Shown in pieces: positions 7,363-15,839 of a stretch of DNA of 45,270 nucleotides. The DNA comes from Lachnospiraceae bacterium. Lineage in GTDB: Bacteria > Bacillota > Clostridia > Lachnospirales > Lachnospiraceae. The stretch lies in the NCBI GenBank assembly GCA_017626095.1, contig JAGAJL010000025.1:1-45270 (forward strand), given 5' to 3'. The number at the start of each line of letters is the position of its first letter. Positions within the stretch are counted from its first letter, which is position 1. The position numbers were made by a program, and so were the translations under genes. Under the pieces are notes generated by a model. It did no database searches and was not told the DNA's origin. It saw only the letters and a program-made list of their open reading frames with translations.

Positions 7363-8580
7363 ATGGTAGATCAATTTTTAAGAGGACTGGTAACTAAAAA
7401 ATTTAAAATCAAAAACTTTGAGATAGGGTTTCTTGATATCCTGCTTTTGATTTTTGCAACCGTTTTTGGTTGTTATATCCGTTATGCACTTCGTGATGTT
7501 GTTGCCGGAGATTACAAGATGTTTTTTGAGCCCTGGGTTGCAACACTACGAGAAGCCGGAGGCGGATTTAAGGGTCTGAGTGCGGAGTTTGAGTACGTGG
7601 ATTATACAACTCCTTACCTTTTGATTCTGTCTTTTATCAGTATCTGTCCGTTTTTTAATACTCTGATTTTGATGAAAATGGTTTCCATTTTCTTTGATTT
7701 TGTAGCAGCCATTGCTGTTGGTTTTATTGTATATGACATGACAGGCAAAAAGCAAAGCGGCTATATGGCATATGCGGTTATGCTTTTTGTTCCTACGATT
7801 GTGGCAAACAGCGCCATGTGGGCACAATGTGATATCATTTTTACAAGCTTTGTAATGTTATCTTTGTTGTATATGCTAAGGGACAAGCCCCGCATCTCTC
7901 TGATTTTTTATGGAGTTGCATTTGCCTTCAAGCTTCAGACGCTGTTTATCGCACCGCTTTATCTTTTATTGTGGGTCAAAAAGAAAATGAAGATTCAGCA
8001 ATTCTTATGGCTTCCGATTGTATATTTTATCGGTATTATTCCATCCTGGATTGCCGGCAAAAATTTATGGGAATTGTTAACGGTATACTTGTTTCAGGCA
8101 AATGGGGAAATGGATATTTATAAGTTGTCCCACAAATTCCCCAATGTATATCAGATTATCGGAACTGACAGCTTTTTAAGAGAATATGCGGAGGCCGGTA
8201 TTTATTTTACATTGGCTGTTCTGATGGTTTTATTGTATTATATTGCACAGAAAAACTTTGTATTTACCAAAGATTTAATCATACGTATGGGAATGTTCTT
8301 TGTTATGGTAGTTGTATTTTTCCTGCCTCATATGCATGAAAGATACGGAATTTTAGCAGATGTATTATCTGTTATTGTCGCTTTTTCCAATCCGAAAAAG
8401 TTTTATATTCCGTTAATTGCTATCGGATGCTCCTTTGCCGGTTATACTCTGTATCTGGCACAACAGACGGTAATTCCTTTGTCCGTTTATGCAATTTTAT
8501 ATGCCGGACTGATCATAGATCTAGGTATCGGTATTTATAAAGAGATCAACCAAAAAGGAGAGGTAGCAGATGCTGTTTAA
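7363..8580 (+). CDS. GT-C-type polytopic membrane glycosyltransferase (Gpi18-like)
   Basis: A multi-spanning membrane protein (405 aa, about 10 hydrophobic segments) resembling the bacterial 'mannosyltransferase related to Gpi18' group. Such proteins use a lipid-linked sugar donor on the outer face. The extracytoplasmic loop after the first membrane segment has the acidic motif GDYKMFFEPWVATLREAGG, as expected of GT-C enzymes, and DYTTPYLLIL follows. MWAQCDIIFT and HMHERYG are further conserved-looking segments. Start 7363 is set by CGGAGA just upstream; the frame is open back to 7303, inside a stem-loop. Its end overlaps the MBOAT gene by 11 bases, so the two are coupled. The substrate is not known; the neighbours point to a cell-surface glycan. 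Confidence 0.75.
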   Translation: MVDQFLRGLVTKKFKIKNFEIGFLDILLLIFATVFGCYIRYALRDVVAGDYKMFFEPWVATLREAGGGFKGLSAEFEYVDYTTPYLLILSFISICPFFNTLILMKMVSIFFDFVAAIAVGFIVYDMTGKKQSGYMAYAVMLFVPTIVANSAMWAQCDIIFTSFVMLSLLYMLRDKPRISLIFYGVAFAFKLQTLFIAPLYLLLWVKKKMKIQQFLWLPIVYFIGIIPSWIAGKNLWELLTVYLFQANGEMDIYKLSHKFPNVYQIIGTDSFLREYAEAGIYFTLAVLMVLLYYIAQKNFVFTKDLIIRMGMFFVMVVVFFLPHMHERYGILADVLSVIVAFSNPKKFYIPLIAIGCSFAGYTLYLAQQTVIPLSVYAILYAGLIIDLGIGIYKEINQKGEVADAV

Positions 8581-10048
8581 TTCCTATAGCTTTATGTTAT
8601 TTTTTCCAATCGTTTTATGTATTTATTTTGTGATTCCGAAAAAGGCTCGCCACGTATGGCTTTTAGTGGCGAGCTACTATTTTTATATGGGATGGAATGC
8701 AAAATATGCAATACTGATTGCGATATCGACTATTGTTACATATTTAGGCGGACTTTGCATTGAAAAAAGGAAAGAAAAGAGAAAATGGATTGTTGCCGGA
8801 GTTGTTTTAATTAATTTATCTATATTGTTCTTCTTTAAGTATTTTGATTTTTTTCTCGGCAATGTTAATCGTATTTTATCTTTATTCGGAGCAAATTCTT
8901 TGCAAAAAGGCTTTGATATCCTGCTGCCTGTCGGCATTTCTTTTTATACCTTTCAAGCATTGGGTTACACCATTGATGTATATAGAGGTACTATTAAAGC
9001 TGAAAAAAATTTCTTAAAGTATGCGCTTTTTGTTTCTTTTTTCCCACAGTTAGTGGCAGGTCCTATTGAACGATCCGGTAATTTGCTGCGTCAGATTAAC
9101 CGGGTGGAACAAATCAAACTATGGAATTACAGACGCATTACGGAAGGTGCGGTCTTAATGCTGTGGGGATACTTTTTAAAAATGGTCATTGCGGACCGGG
9201 TATCCATTGTTGTAGACCAGGTATATGATTCTTATTGGATGTATGGCAGTGTTGAAATTATCATTGCTTCTGTCTTATTTGCCATTCAGATTTATTGTGA
9301 TTTTGCAAGCTATTCCCAGATTGCAATCGGTGCGGCAAAAATCATGGGATTTGAGTTAATGGAAAACTTTAATACGCCATACTTTGCATCATCTATCCGG
9401 GATTTCTGGCGCAGATGGCATATTTCATTAAGTACCTGGTTAAGAGACTATGTTTATATTCCGCTTGGAGGAAGCAGATGCTCCAAAGTCAGAAAATATC
9501 TCAATTTGCTCCTTACCTTTTTGATCAGTGGTTTATGGCATGGAGCCAATTGGACTTATGTAGTATGGGGAATGATTCATGGAATCTATCAGATTGTGGA
9601 AGATGCTACCGAGTCGGTAAGAGATAAACTGGTTTTGAAGTTACATATTATGACAAATAATTTCAGTTACCGTTTCGGACAAATTCTGGTAACCTTTGTT
9701 TTAACGGATTTTGCCTGGATTTTCTTCCGTGCCAACTATCTTTCGGATGCATGTCAGATGATTGGAAGAATTGTAACGAAATGGAACCCCTGGGTTTTGT
9801 TTGACGGTTCTGTATATAATCTGGGACTGAATATAACAGAGGTACATATTTTGTTAGTTGCTCTCATCGTGCTTTTCCTGGTGGATTTGGTGCGATACAA
9901 AAAACAGGTTACATTAGATATGTTTTTATCGACACAGAATCTGTGGTTCCGATTTGCCGTGATTTTTGGATTGCTATTCTTTATTTTGATTTACGGTGAA
10001 TATGGACCCGGATTTTCGGCTAAGCAGTTTATCTATTTCCAGTTTTAA
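8570..10048 (+). CDS. MBOAT-family membrane O-acyltransferase (AlgI/DltB/PatA-like)
   Basis: A membrane-bound O-acyltransferase (492 aa), the type that moves acyl groups, usually acetyl, across the membrane to exported polysaccharides. Family marks are LVAGPIERSGNLLRQI, the conserved DFWRRWHISLSTWLRDYVYIPLGG block (about residues 280-305) and the probable active-site histidine in SGLWHGANWTYVVWG (about H324). Roughly ten or more hydrophobic segments are visible. AGGAGAGG precedes the start, which overlaps the preceding gene's stop. An SGNH-type protein follows, as in alginate (AlgI with AlgJ/AlgX) and peptidoglycan (PatA/PatB) O-acetylation pairs. D-alanine transfer (DltB) is less likely because no dltA, dltC or dltD neighbour is present. 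Confidence 0.9.
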   Translation: MLFNSYSFMLFFPIVLCIYFVIPKKARHVWLLVASYYFYMGWNAKYAILIAISTIVTYLGGLCIEKRKEKRKWIVAGVVLINLSILFFFKYFDFFLGNVNRILSLFGANSLQKGFDILLPVGISFYTFQALGYTIDVYRGTIKAEKNFLKYALFVSFFPQLVAGPIERSGNLLRQINRVEQIKLWNYRRITEGAVLMLWGYFLKMVIADRVSIVVDQVYDSYWMYGSVEIIIASVLFAIQIYCDFASYSQIAIGAAKIMGFELMENFNTPYFASSIRDFWRRWHISLSTWLRDYVYIPLGGSRCSKVRKYLNLLLTFLISGLWHGANWTYVVWGMIHGIYQIVEDATESVRDKLVLKLHIMTNNFSYRFGQILVTFVLTDFAWIFFRANYLSDACQMIGRIVTKWNPWVLFDGSVYNLGLNITEVHILLVALIVLFLVDLVRYKKQVTLDMFLSTQNLWFRFAVIFGLLFFILIYGEYGPGFSAKQFIYFQF

Positions 10049-10209
10049 TTTTTTAGATAATTAGAGTTGTTCATTTTATTTTCTAAAAATCAAATTCTAT
10101 TTTACAGTCGTGTTGCCTCGAAATATTTTGCTATTATAGACGCGAACTGTTAAAGGGAAGAAAGAGTTGAGACGCGTCAATTAAGAACAGTCAGTAAAAG
10201 GATTATTCT

Positions 10210-11733
10210 ATGAAAAAAAATGCTTTAAAAATAATCAGTTTCTTTCTTGTATTTGCCATACTTTTCAGTGGTTTTTACAATGTGCTGCAATATCGGTTTG
10301 AAGATGAAGACGGCATTGAAGGAATGAAACAGTTTTACAAACTAAAAGAGAATAGCGTAGATGTGATGTGTTTTGGCAGCAGTCATATGTTTGTTGATAT
10401 CAACACAGCCGTATTGTGGGATGAATATGGAATTGCGGCTTATAATCTTGGCGGAACCATACAGCCACTCTGGAATACCTATTTTTATATGAAAGAGGCT
10501 TTAAAAACACAGAATCCAAAGCTTTTAGTCGTAGATTGTTTTTCGGCTTCCCTGACAGAGGAATATCAGGAAGAAAGCGGGATGATCAAAAACACCTTTG
10601 GAATGAAGTTTTCCAAAAATAAAATCGATGCAATCTACGTCAGTGTTCCGGACAATCATCTTGCCTATTTGTTGGGATATCCCGGTTTTCACAGCCGTTA
10701 TTCGGTTTTAGAAAGAGAAGATTTCGTAGAAGGAAAAGGTATTGCACATTATGACTGTTGGAAGGGACAACATCTTTTGACACAGACCAATGAAGAGGTT
10801 GCCGGTTTGCGAATGGAGAATATCAAAGAGATATCCGATACGGAAGAAATTGCGGATAAGCAAAGCGAATATCTGCAAAAGATTATCGATTTGGCAAAAA
10901 AAGAAAACATTCCGCTTTTGTTGATAAATACCCCCTATTTTCCAACAGAGCGGGAAGAAAAAATCTATAACCGCGTTGCAGAAATAGCAAAGGAAAATGA
11001 TGTCCCCTATATCAATTACAATTTATTTTATGATGAGATGGGACTTGATTTTTCATCTGATTTTGCGGATGGTCATCATTTAAATTATAAAGGAACCCCG
11101 AAGTTTACGCGTCTTTTGGCAGAAGATATGAAAGCTTTATTTGAAATCCCGGATCGCCGGAATGAAACCGATTACCGGGATTATGATATGATGTCAGCCT
11201 GCTACCATCAGAAAATAGCGAATCAGGAACTGATGGAAACAGAAGATTTAGAGGCTTATTTAGAAGGGCTGAGTTCGGAAAATTACCTGGTTGTCTTCGG
11301 TCTTAGCGGTGGCTTTGCTTATGCCGATCATTATGCAATCATTGGGAATGTACTGGCTGAATATGGGATCTATCCTAATGCAGAGGCCGGAAACCAGTTT
11401 TATGTCGTAAATCAAAAAGATGCTCAGGTTATTTACTCGTCTCCTGATGATATGAAACAAACGGATTCAACATCACCGGAAACTATGGAAAGAGGGCAGC
11501 CCGAGTGGGATTCTGAATTGGGTAGTTATGACGTGGTTTCTGTGCGATGTCCCACAGAGGAAGATTACAAAAATGGGTATTCTTCTGTGGTGGTGGAATA
11601 CAATCATCAGATTTATTGTCCCATTTATGAAGGCTTGACGGTCTTTGTTTATGATACCTTAAATGAGACAATGGTAGAAACGGTCGGATTCTATTTAGAG
11701 AACGGGTCTGTCTGTCTGAACAAGTGGAGATAA
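10210..11733 (+). CDS. Membrane-anchored SGNH-type acyl transfer protein with an extra C-terminal domain
   Basis: A protein of 507 aa with one N-terminal membrane anchor (about 7-27) and an extracytoplasmic SGNH/GDSL-like domain. The nucleophile block is CFGSSHMFVDINTAV (Ser about 57) and the catalytic Asp/His block is FADGHHLNYKG (about 285-295). Proteins of this kind accept acyl groups from an MBOAT partner and place them on a glycan. The part after about residue 340 is not recognised; it includes YLVVFGLSGGFAYADHYAI and looks like a separate globular domain. The gene follows the MBOAT gene after 161 bp that hold GACGCG and ACTGTT/AACAGT inverted repeats, so it may also have its own promoter. 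Its 3' end overlaps the convergent YgjP-like gene by 39 bases. Confidence 0.8.
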   Translation: MKKNALKIISFFLVFAILFSGFYNVLQYRFEDEDGIEGMKQFYKLKENSVDVMCFGSSHMFVDINTAVLWDEYGIAAYNLGGTIQPLWNTYFYMKEALKTQNPKLLVVDCFSASLTEEYQEESGMIKNTFGMKFSKNKIDAIYVSVPDNHLAYLLGYPGFHSRYSVLEREDFVEGKGIAHYDCWKGQHLLTQTNEEVAGLRMENIKEISDTEEIADKQSEYLQKIIDLAKKENIPLLLINTPYFPTEREEKIYNRVAEIAKENDVPYINYNLFYDEMGLDFSSDFADGHHLNYKGTPKFTRLLAEDMKALFEIPDRRNETDYRDYDMMSACYHQKIANQELMETEDLEAYLEGLSSENYLVVFGLSGGFAYADHYAIIGNVLAEYGIYPNAEAGNQFYVVNQKDAQVIYSSPDDMKQTDSTSPETMERGQPEWDSELGSYDVVSVRCPTEEDYKNGYSSVVVEYNHQIYCPIYEGLTVFVYDTLNETMVETVGFYLENGSVCLNKWR

Positions 11734-12303
11734 TTTACTGCCGTTTTCTTTGAGCCACTGGCGCTGGATGCGATAATCCGGCATAATACTTTCCACGCAT
11801 TTCCAGAATTTTGGGGAATGATTCATTTCGATGCGATGGCAAAGCTCGTGAATAACAACATAATCCAAAACCTTTGGAGGTGCTAACATAAGCCTATAGT
11901 TAAAATTCAGATTACCGGATGAGGAACAGCTTCCCCATCTGGTTTTTTGATCCCGAATCGAGATTCTGCCGTAGGTAACATCTAAAAGGTTTGCAAAATA
12001 TGCCACACGCTTCGGAATATAATCTGCGGCAGCTTTTCTGTATGGCGCCTCTAAGCGCTTTTCATATTCGGATTTATCCTTTTTGGGAGTTACCTTCGGA
12101 CAATCCTTCAGACGGATGTAATTTTTGTAAATCCAGTCTTTTTTTGATTCCACCATGGAACGTGCATAGGAAATACTGCCATACATTGGAATCCGCACGC
12201 TGACAGTACCGCCGGGTTTCATGGTTATTCCATAGGTTTTCCGTTTTGTCCGCTCAATTTCATAAGGAATATCCAAATCCTTAACCGTTACGTAATAAGT
12301 CAT
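11695..12303 (-). CDS. YgjP/DUF45-type zinc metallopeptidase-like protein
   Basis: A protein of 202 aa of the YgjP (DUF45, SprT/wooden-helical Zn-protease-like) family. The active-site motif is VIHELCHRIEMNHSPKFW, with HExxH at about 152-156 and a third ligand likely at His 162. The segments TRWGSCSSSGNLNFNYRL and KDWIYKNYIRL are also family-typical. Members are presumed cytosolic metal hydrolases; a substrate is not established. It is convergent with the SGNH gene and their coding ends overlap by 39 bp. The ribosome site is weak (AAAGGA-like, well upstream of the ATG). Confidence 0.88.
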   Translation of the reverse strand: MTYYVTVKDLDIPYEIERTKRKTYGITMKPGGTVSVRIPMYGSISYARSMVESKKDWIYKNYIRLKDCPKVTPKKDKSEYEKRLEAPYRKAAADYIPKRVAYFANLLDVTYGRISIRDQKTRWGSCSSSGNLNFNYRLMLAPPKVLDYVVIHELCHRIEMNHSPKFWKCVESIMPDYRIQRQWLKENGSKLSPLVQTDRPVL

Positions 12304-12450
12304 AGAAATAATTCTTTTGTCCTTTTCTTTTTTTGCTCTAAATCCGTTTAGTTTGTTCTCAATTTACAGTGTATTCTTAATGTATTACCACGAAATTTAC
12401 AGATTTCTCGTAGATGCGTTCCTAATCCATTGTAAAATGTGAGTTCCATA

Positions 12451-12822
12451 CTACTTTTTATCTTTGTCCATGATAAAGGAACTGGGATGAATAAACTGCT
12501 GCAGCCTATCATATTGCCGATACATATACTGCACGGAATTTTCCAAAAGATAATAGTGCATGATATAAGGAATAAGTAAAATCAGAAATGCAAAAAATAA
12601 AACAATCATTCCCATGGAAAAATTCATAACTGCCATAAAAAAGGTAACAAAAGCGAGAATGGCAAAGGTCAAGGTAACCAGTAAATGAACGAGCCTTTCA
12701 TGCATGAAATAAGCAAGCTGCTTCTCATGTTCAATGCATAATTCTTCATAACTAAGTCCGCTTTCATTGTGCTCTAACTGTTGATCCATGTATGCCATAT
12801 AGGATTGAATACGTTTTTTCAT
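12451..12822 (-). CDS. Small two-TM membrane protein of unknown function
   Basis: A hypothetical protein of 123 aa. Two hydrophobic helices lie at about 44-68 and 70-92, separated by a very short turn. They are flanked by charged, probably cytosolic N- and C-terminal tails rich in Tyr, Gln and Glu (YMAYMDQQLEHNESGLSYEEL; VQYMYRQYDRLQQF). I do not recognise a family. AAAGGAG lies at good spacing before the start, and an extended -10 promoter (TGCTATAAT, minus strand) lies at 12882-12889. It stands 147 bp upstream of the YgjP-like gene on the same strand, so the two may be co-transcribed. Confidence 0.75.
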   Translation of the reverse strand: MKKRIQSYMAYMDQQLEHNESGLSYEELCIEHEKQLAYFMHERLVHLLVTLTFAILAFVTFFMAVMNFSMGMIVLFFAFLILLIPYIMHYYLLENSVQYMYRQYDRLQQFIHPSSFIMDKDKK

Positions 12823-12881
12823 AGGTATCTCCTTTCATTTGCTTTTATTTGTTCGGATTTTTAGATACTTCAAGTTCTTAT

Positions 12882-12889
12882 ATTATAGC
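12882..12889 (-). promoter_or_regulatory. Extended -10 promoter, minus strand
   Basis: On the minus strand TGC directly precedes TATAAT (ATTATA on the plus strand at 12882-12887), about 60 bp upstream of the small membrane protein gene. The -35 region is T-rich without a clear TTGACA. Confidence 0.5.
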
Positions 12890-12980
12890 ACTGTTTATCC
12901 TTGAAAAAATAAAATTTAAATCATATTTTTATAAGGATATTTATTGATAAATAAGTACATGCTATTTCTCTGCTGGTTTT

Positions 12981-13260
12981 TTTATTATTCGCAAATTCGC
13001 AACTTTAGGGACATAAGAGGTCATTCTTACAGAAATAAATATCTTTGTTCGCCGACTTTTACGAGGTTTTGTGTCTTTCTTAGCGGCATGGCGAACAAAA
13101 TGAATACCCGGTTTCAACTGTTCGAAGACGAAGTCTGAGTTTTGAAACCGGGTATTTAATAATATTTTGTGAGCATGCCGCTTAGAAAGACTAAAAACCG
13201 AAGTATGAGGCGACAAAGATATTTATTTCTGTAAGGATGACCGGAATCTCGCAAACGCAA
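12981..13260. repeat. Family-A palindromic element, full-length copy
   Basis: A nested imperfect palindrome with self-pairing arms 13019-13242. The left arm runs GGTCATTCTTACAG...ATCTTTG and the right arm CAAAGAT...CTGTAAGGATGACC, pairing at about 28 of 29 positions. Inside lie ACGAGGTTTTGTG/CCGAAG, CTTAGCGGCATG/CATGCCGCTTAG and the core ATACCCGG/CCGGGTAT with an AGAC-GAA-GTCT tip. A left extension, TTATTATTCGCAA...ACTTTAGGGACATA, is shared with the copy at 45096. It fills most of the 533-bp divergent gap between the 12451-12822 gene and cca. It contains no believable ORF. Confidence 0.85.
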
Positions 13261-13267
13261 ATAAACG

Positions 13268-13303
13268 AACAACTCGAAATACCTTTTGACCACAACATCA
13301 TAA
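13268..13303 (+). repeat. Family-C short motif in the cca leader
   Basis: The stretch ATACCTTTTGACC then ACAACATCATAA matches the leaders of the DUF362 gene (38663) and the Nudix gene (44457) in the same orientation, just upstream of a start codon. An ATCAT/ATGAT hairpin follows it. Confidence 0.5.
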
Positions 13304-13355
13304 AATGTCATAATAATGATGTGCCAAACGATAATAAAACAGAAAGAGACAAATC

Positions 13356-14708
13356 ATGAGAATTCAACTTCCTGATGATGTTAAAAAAATAATACAGAAA
13401 ATCGAAGATGCCGGATTTGAAGCTTTTGCTGTAGGGGGCTGCATCAGGGACAGTCTGCTTAACCGCAATCCAAACGACTGGGATATTACAACCTCTGCAA
13501 AGCCTCAGGAAATCAAGGCACTGTTTCAAAGAACCATTGATACCGGAATAGAACATGGAACTGTGACCGTTATGATAAACCGTGTCGGATATGAAGTTAC
13601 GACATATCGGATTGATGGGGAATATGAAGATGCAAGACATCCGAAAAATGTGATTTTTACCTCCAATCTGGTGGAAGATTTAAAGCGTCGGGATTTTACA
13701 ATCAATGCCATGGCATATAATGACCGATGTGGTATTGTCGATGAGTTTGACGGCATGAAGGATTTGGAAAACAAAATTGTACGGGCGGTTGGCAATCCGA
13801 AAGAGCGTTTTACGGAAGATGCTCTTCGTATGATGCGGGCGGTCCGGTTTAGTGCGCAGTTGGGATATGAAATTGAAGATGGGACAAGAGCGGCGATTAC
13901 AGAACTTGCCCCAAATCTTTCCAAAATTAGTGCGGAGCGTATTCAGGTAGAATTGGTTAAACTACTTACTTCCGATCATCCCGAAAAAATGAGGGATTTA
14001 TATGAAACAGGCATTACAGCTGTGATTATGCCGGAGTTTGATATTGCCATGGAAACCGAACAAAATAATCCGCATCATTGTTATACGGTGGGAGAGCATA
14101 CCATTCAAAGCATGATGGCGGCAGAACCGGATAAAAATATCCGTCTGGCTTTGCTGTATCATGATATCGGAAAGCCTGCCTGTCTGATGGTGGATTCCGA
14201 TGGAATTGCTCATTTTCACGGACATCCTGCCGTTTCAAAGGAAATGTGTATCCGGTCACTACGGTCATTGAAATTTGATAATGATACCATTCATACCGTC
14301 AGCAGACTGGTAGAAAATCATGATTATGATATTCTTCCGGAAAGAAAATACGTCCGTCGTGCCATGAACCGGATCGGAAAAGAGATTTTTCCGCTTCTCT
14401 TAAAAGTAAAACAGGCGGATTTACTGGCTCAGAGCGATTATTTGCGAACTGAAAAGCAAATGCGTCTTGACGAGGTTTATGCAAGTTATCAGGATGTTTT
14501 GGAAAAAGAAGAGTGTGTGGATTTAAAAACCCTTGCCGTTACCGGAAAAGACTTGATTTCCTGGGGTATGAATCCCGGAAAAGAATTAGGTGATATGCTG
14601 CAAAAGCTGTTATCTGTAGTAATTGAAGAACCGCAGAAAAATCAAAAAGAGATTTTAAAAGAAATTTGTTTAACCGCATTATACAAACCGATGGATAATA
14701 AAGAATAA
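13356..14708 (+). CDS. cca: CCA-adding enzyme / tRNA nucleotidyltransferase with HD domain
   Basis: A class II nucleotidyltransferase (450 aa) that completes or repairs the CCA 3' end of tRNAs. The catalytic head has AVGGCIRDSLL and NDWDITTSA (DxD-type metal ligands, about residues 37-39), followed by GTVTV and LVEDLKRRDFTINAMAYN. Neck and body helices follow (RMMRAVRFSAQLG). The second half contains an HD phosphohydrolase domain (LLYHDIGKPAC at about 265-276), common in Firmicutes and Gram-negative versions. The ribosome site is AGAAAGAGA. The leader carries a family-C motif and, further upstream, a family-A palindrome. Whether it adds CCA or only A (polyA or split enzymes) cannot be told without a full family comparison. 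The two tRNA genes in this window do not encode CCA, so such activity is needed. Confidence 0.93.
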   Translation: MRIQLPDDVKKIIQKIEDAGFEAFAVGGCIRDSLLNRNPNDWDITTSAKPQEIKALFQRTIDTGIEHGTVTVMINRVGYEVTTYRIDGEYEDARHPKNVIFTSNLVEDLKRRDFTINAMAYNDRCGIVDEFDGMKDLENKIVRAVGNPKERFTEDALRMMRAVRFSAQLGYEIEDGTRAAITELAPNLSKISAERIQVELVKLLTSDHPEKMRDLYETGITAVIMPEFDIAMETEQNNPHHCYTVGEHTIQSMMAAEPDKNIRLALLYHDIGKPACLMVDSDGIAHFHGHPAVSKEMCIRSLRSLKFDNDTIHTVSRLVENHDYDILPERKYVRRAMNRIGKEIFPLLLKVKQADLLAQSDYLRTEKQMRLDEVYASYQDVLEKEECVDLKTLAVTGKDLISWGMNPGKELGDMLQKLLSVVIEEPQKNQKEILKEICLTALYKPMDNKE

Positions 14709-14743
14709 AGCGCACGATTGTTTTTGCTTTCAATGGTAATTGT

Positions 14744-14773
14744 GTCATATCTTTTTCATTTTTCACATAAGAT
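14744..14773 (+). promoter_or_regulatory. Sigma-E-like sporulation promoter upstream of the CotS-like gene
   Basis: GTCATATC (14744-14751), a 14-bp spacer and CATAAGAT (14766-14773) closely fit the mother-cell sigma-E pattern (ATATT-type -35, 14-15 bp, CATACAAT-type -10). CATAAGATA also fits the related sigma-K -10. A GTG start with a strong ribosome site follows. Confidence 0.6.
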
Positions 14774-14802
14774 AGTATGACCTATCAAGGGGGAATGGAT
14801 TA

Positions 14803-15783
14803 GTGAATGACAGAGCGGTTGCGGTATTTGAACAGTATGATTTTGAAATAGAGCAGACAAAGAAGGCCCGGGGGGCGATTGTCGCAATCACCGATATCGG
14901 TCCGGTGGCGTTGTGGGAGTATACCGGAAAAACAGAAAAGCTGCAAAATTACAAGGCAGTCTGTGATAAGCTTTGTGAGCTGGGCTTTCCATATGCAGAC
15001 AATCTCATTGAAAATACACAAGGACAATTATATGTTACCGATTATGACGGAAAAAGATATATTGTAAAAAAGCATTTTGATGGTAGAGAATGTGATGTTT
15101 ATAATGTCGAAGACTGCAGATTTATTGTGGGTGAACTGGCAAAACTTCACAAGCTGATGGAGTTTGGCGAGGACTTTACTTCGGAGGCGGCTACCGTCAG
15201 GGATTTTTCAAAAAGAGAAACCGAATTGCTGCGCGTGCGTTCTTTTATGCGAAGGGTGTCGCAAAAAGGCGAGTTTGAGATGTGTTTTCTAAAAGAATAT
15301 CCTTATTTCGAAGAGGTTGCCAAAGAAGCAACTGCGGTTTTAAATCCGGAATGTCTGATGCGCCTGACAAAGCTTGTACAAAAAAAGGGTATGTTTTGTC
15401 ATGGAGACTGTAATCAGCATAATATTCTGATTCAGGAAGGAAATATGGTTGTAACACATTTTGAAAAGTGTTGTAAAGATATTCAGGTCAGGGATTTATA
15501 TCTGTTTTTAAGAAAAATTCTGGAAAAAAATGAGTGGTCCTATGATTTTGGAATGAAAGTATTGGATGCATACCTATCGGAAAAAGAGCTCGATAAAGAT
15601 GAAAAACGTTATCTTTTTGCGAGATTATTGTATCCGGAGCGTTTCTGGAAGATTGCAAATGCATATTTAAATAAACGAAAGTCTCTTCCGCCACGAAGAC
15701 AGTCTGAAAAACTGCAGGCATTAAAAGAAATTGAACTCGCCCGCAGGGATTTTTTGAATAAATTGGAAAAGGAATTACTTTAG
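14803..15783 (+). CDS. CotS-family spore coat protein (protein kinase-like fold)
   Basis: A protein of 326 aa with the aminoglycoside-phosphotransferase/choline-kinase-like fold of CotS/CotI spore coat proteins. In that family the catalytic loop is HGDxxxxN; here HGDCNQHNILI (about 199-209) keeps Asp and Asn. A lysine in YIVKKHF (about 88) could bind ATP. The metal-binding DFG is replaced by THFEKC, so the activity may be reduced or altered. It starts with GTG behind CAAGGGGGA. The upstream sigma-E-like promoter fits expression in the mother cell during sporulation. In Bacillus and Clostridia such proteins are deposited in the coat. A vegetative promoter follows for the next gene. Confidence 0.8.
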   Translation: MNDRAVAVFEQYDFEIEQTKKARGAIVAITDIGPVALWEYTGKTEKLQNYKAVCDKLCELGFPYADNLIENTQGQLYVTDYDGKRYIVKKHFDGRECDVYNVEDCRFIVGELAKLHKLMEFGEDFTSEAATVRDFSKRETELLRVRSFMRRVSQKGEFEMCFLKEYPYFEEVAKEATAVLNPECLMRLTKLVQKKGMFCHGDCNQHNILIQEGNMVVTHFEKCCKDIQVRDLYLFLRKILEKNEWSYDFGMKVLDAYLSEKELDKDEKRYLFARLLYPERFWKIANAYLNKRKSLPPRRQSEKLQALKEIELARRDFLNKLEKELL

Positions 15784-15807
15784 AAAAAAGAAGGACTGTG
15801 GTATAAT
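15779..15807 (+). promoter_or_regulatory. Sigma-A promoter with extended -10 for the lipoprotein gene
   Basis: TTTAGA (15779-15784), a 17-bp spacer and TATAAT (15802-15807) preceded by TGG. It overlaps the stop codon of the CotS-like gene and predicts transcription from about 15814. Confidence 0.65.
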
Positions 15808-15839
15808 GTGCCCGAAGGAAAAGCGAGGATTTTGAAGGA

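Noticed and set aside
12981-13260. Classical MITE or insertion sequence
   Set aside because: The end sequences differ between copies, no clear target-site duplication was seen by eye, and no transposase is encoded. A non-standard mobile element cannot be excluded.
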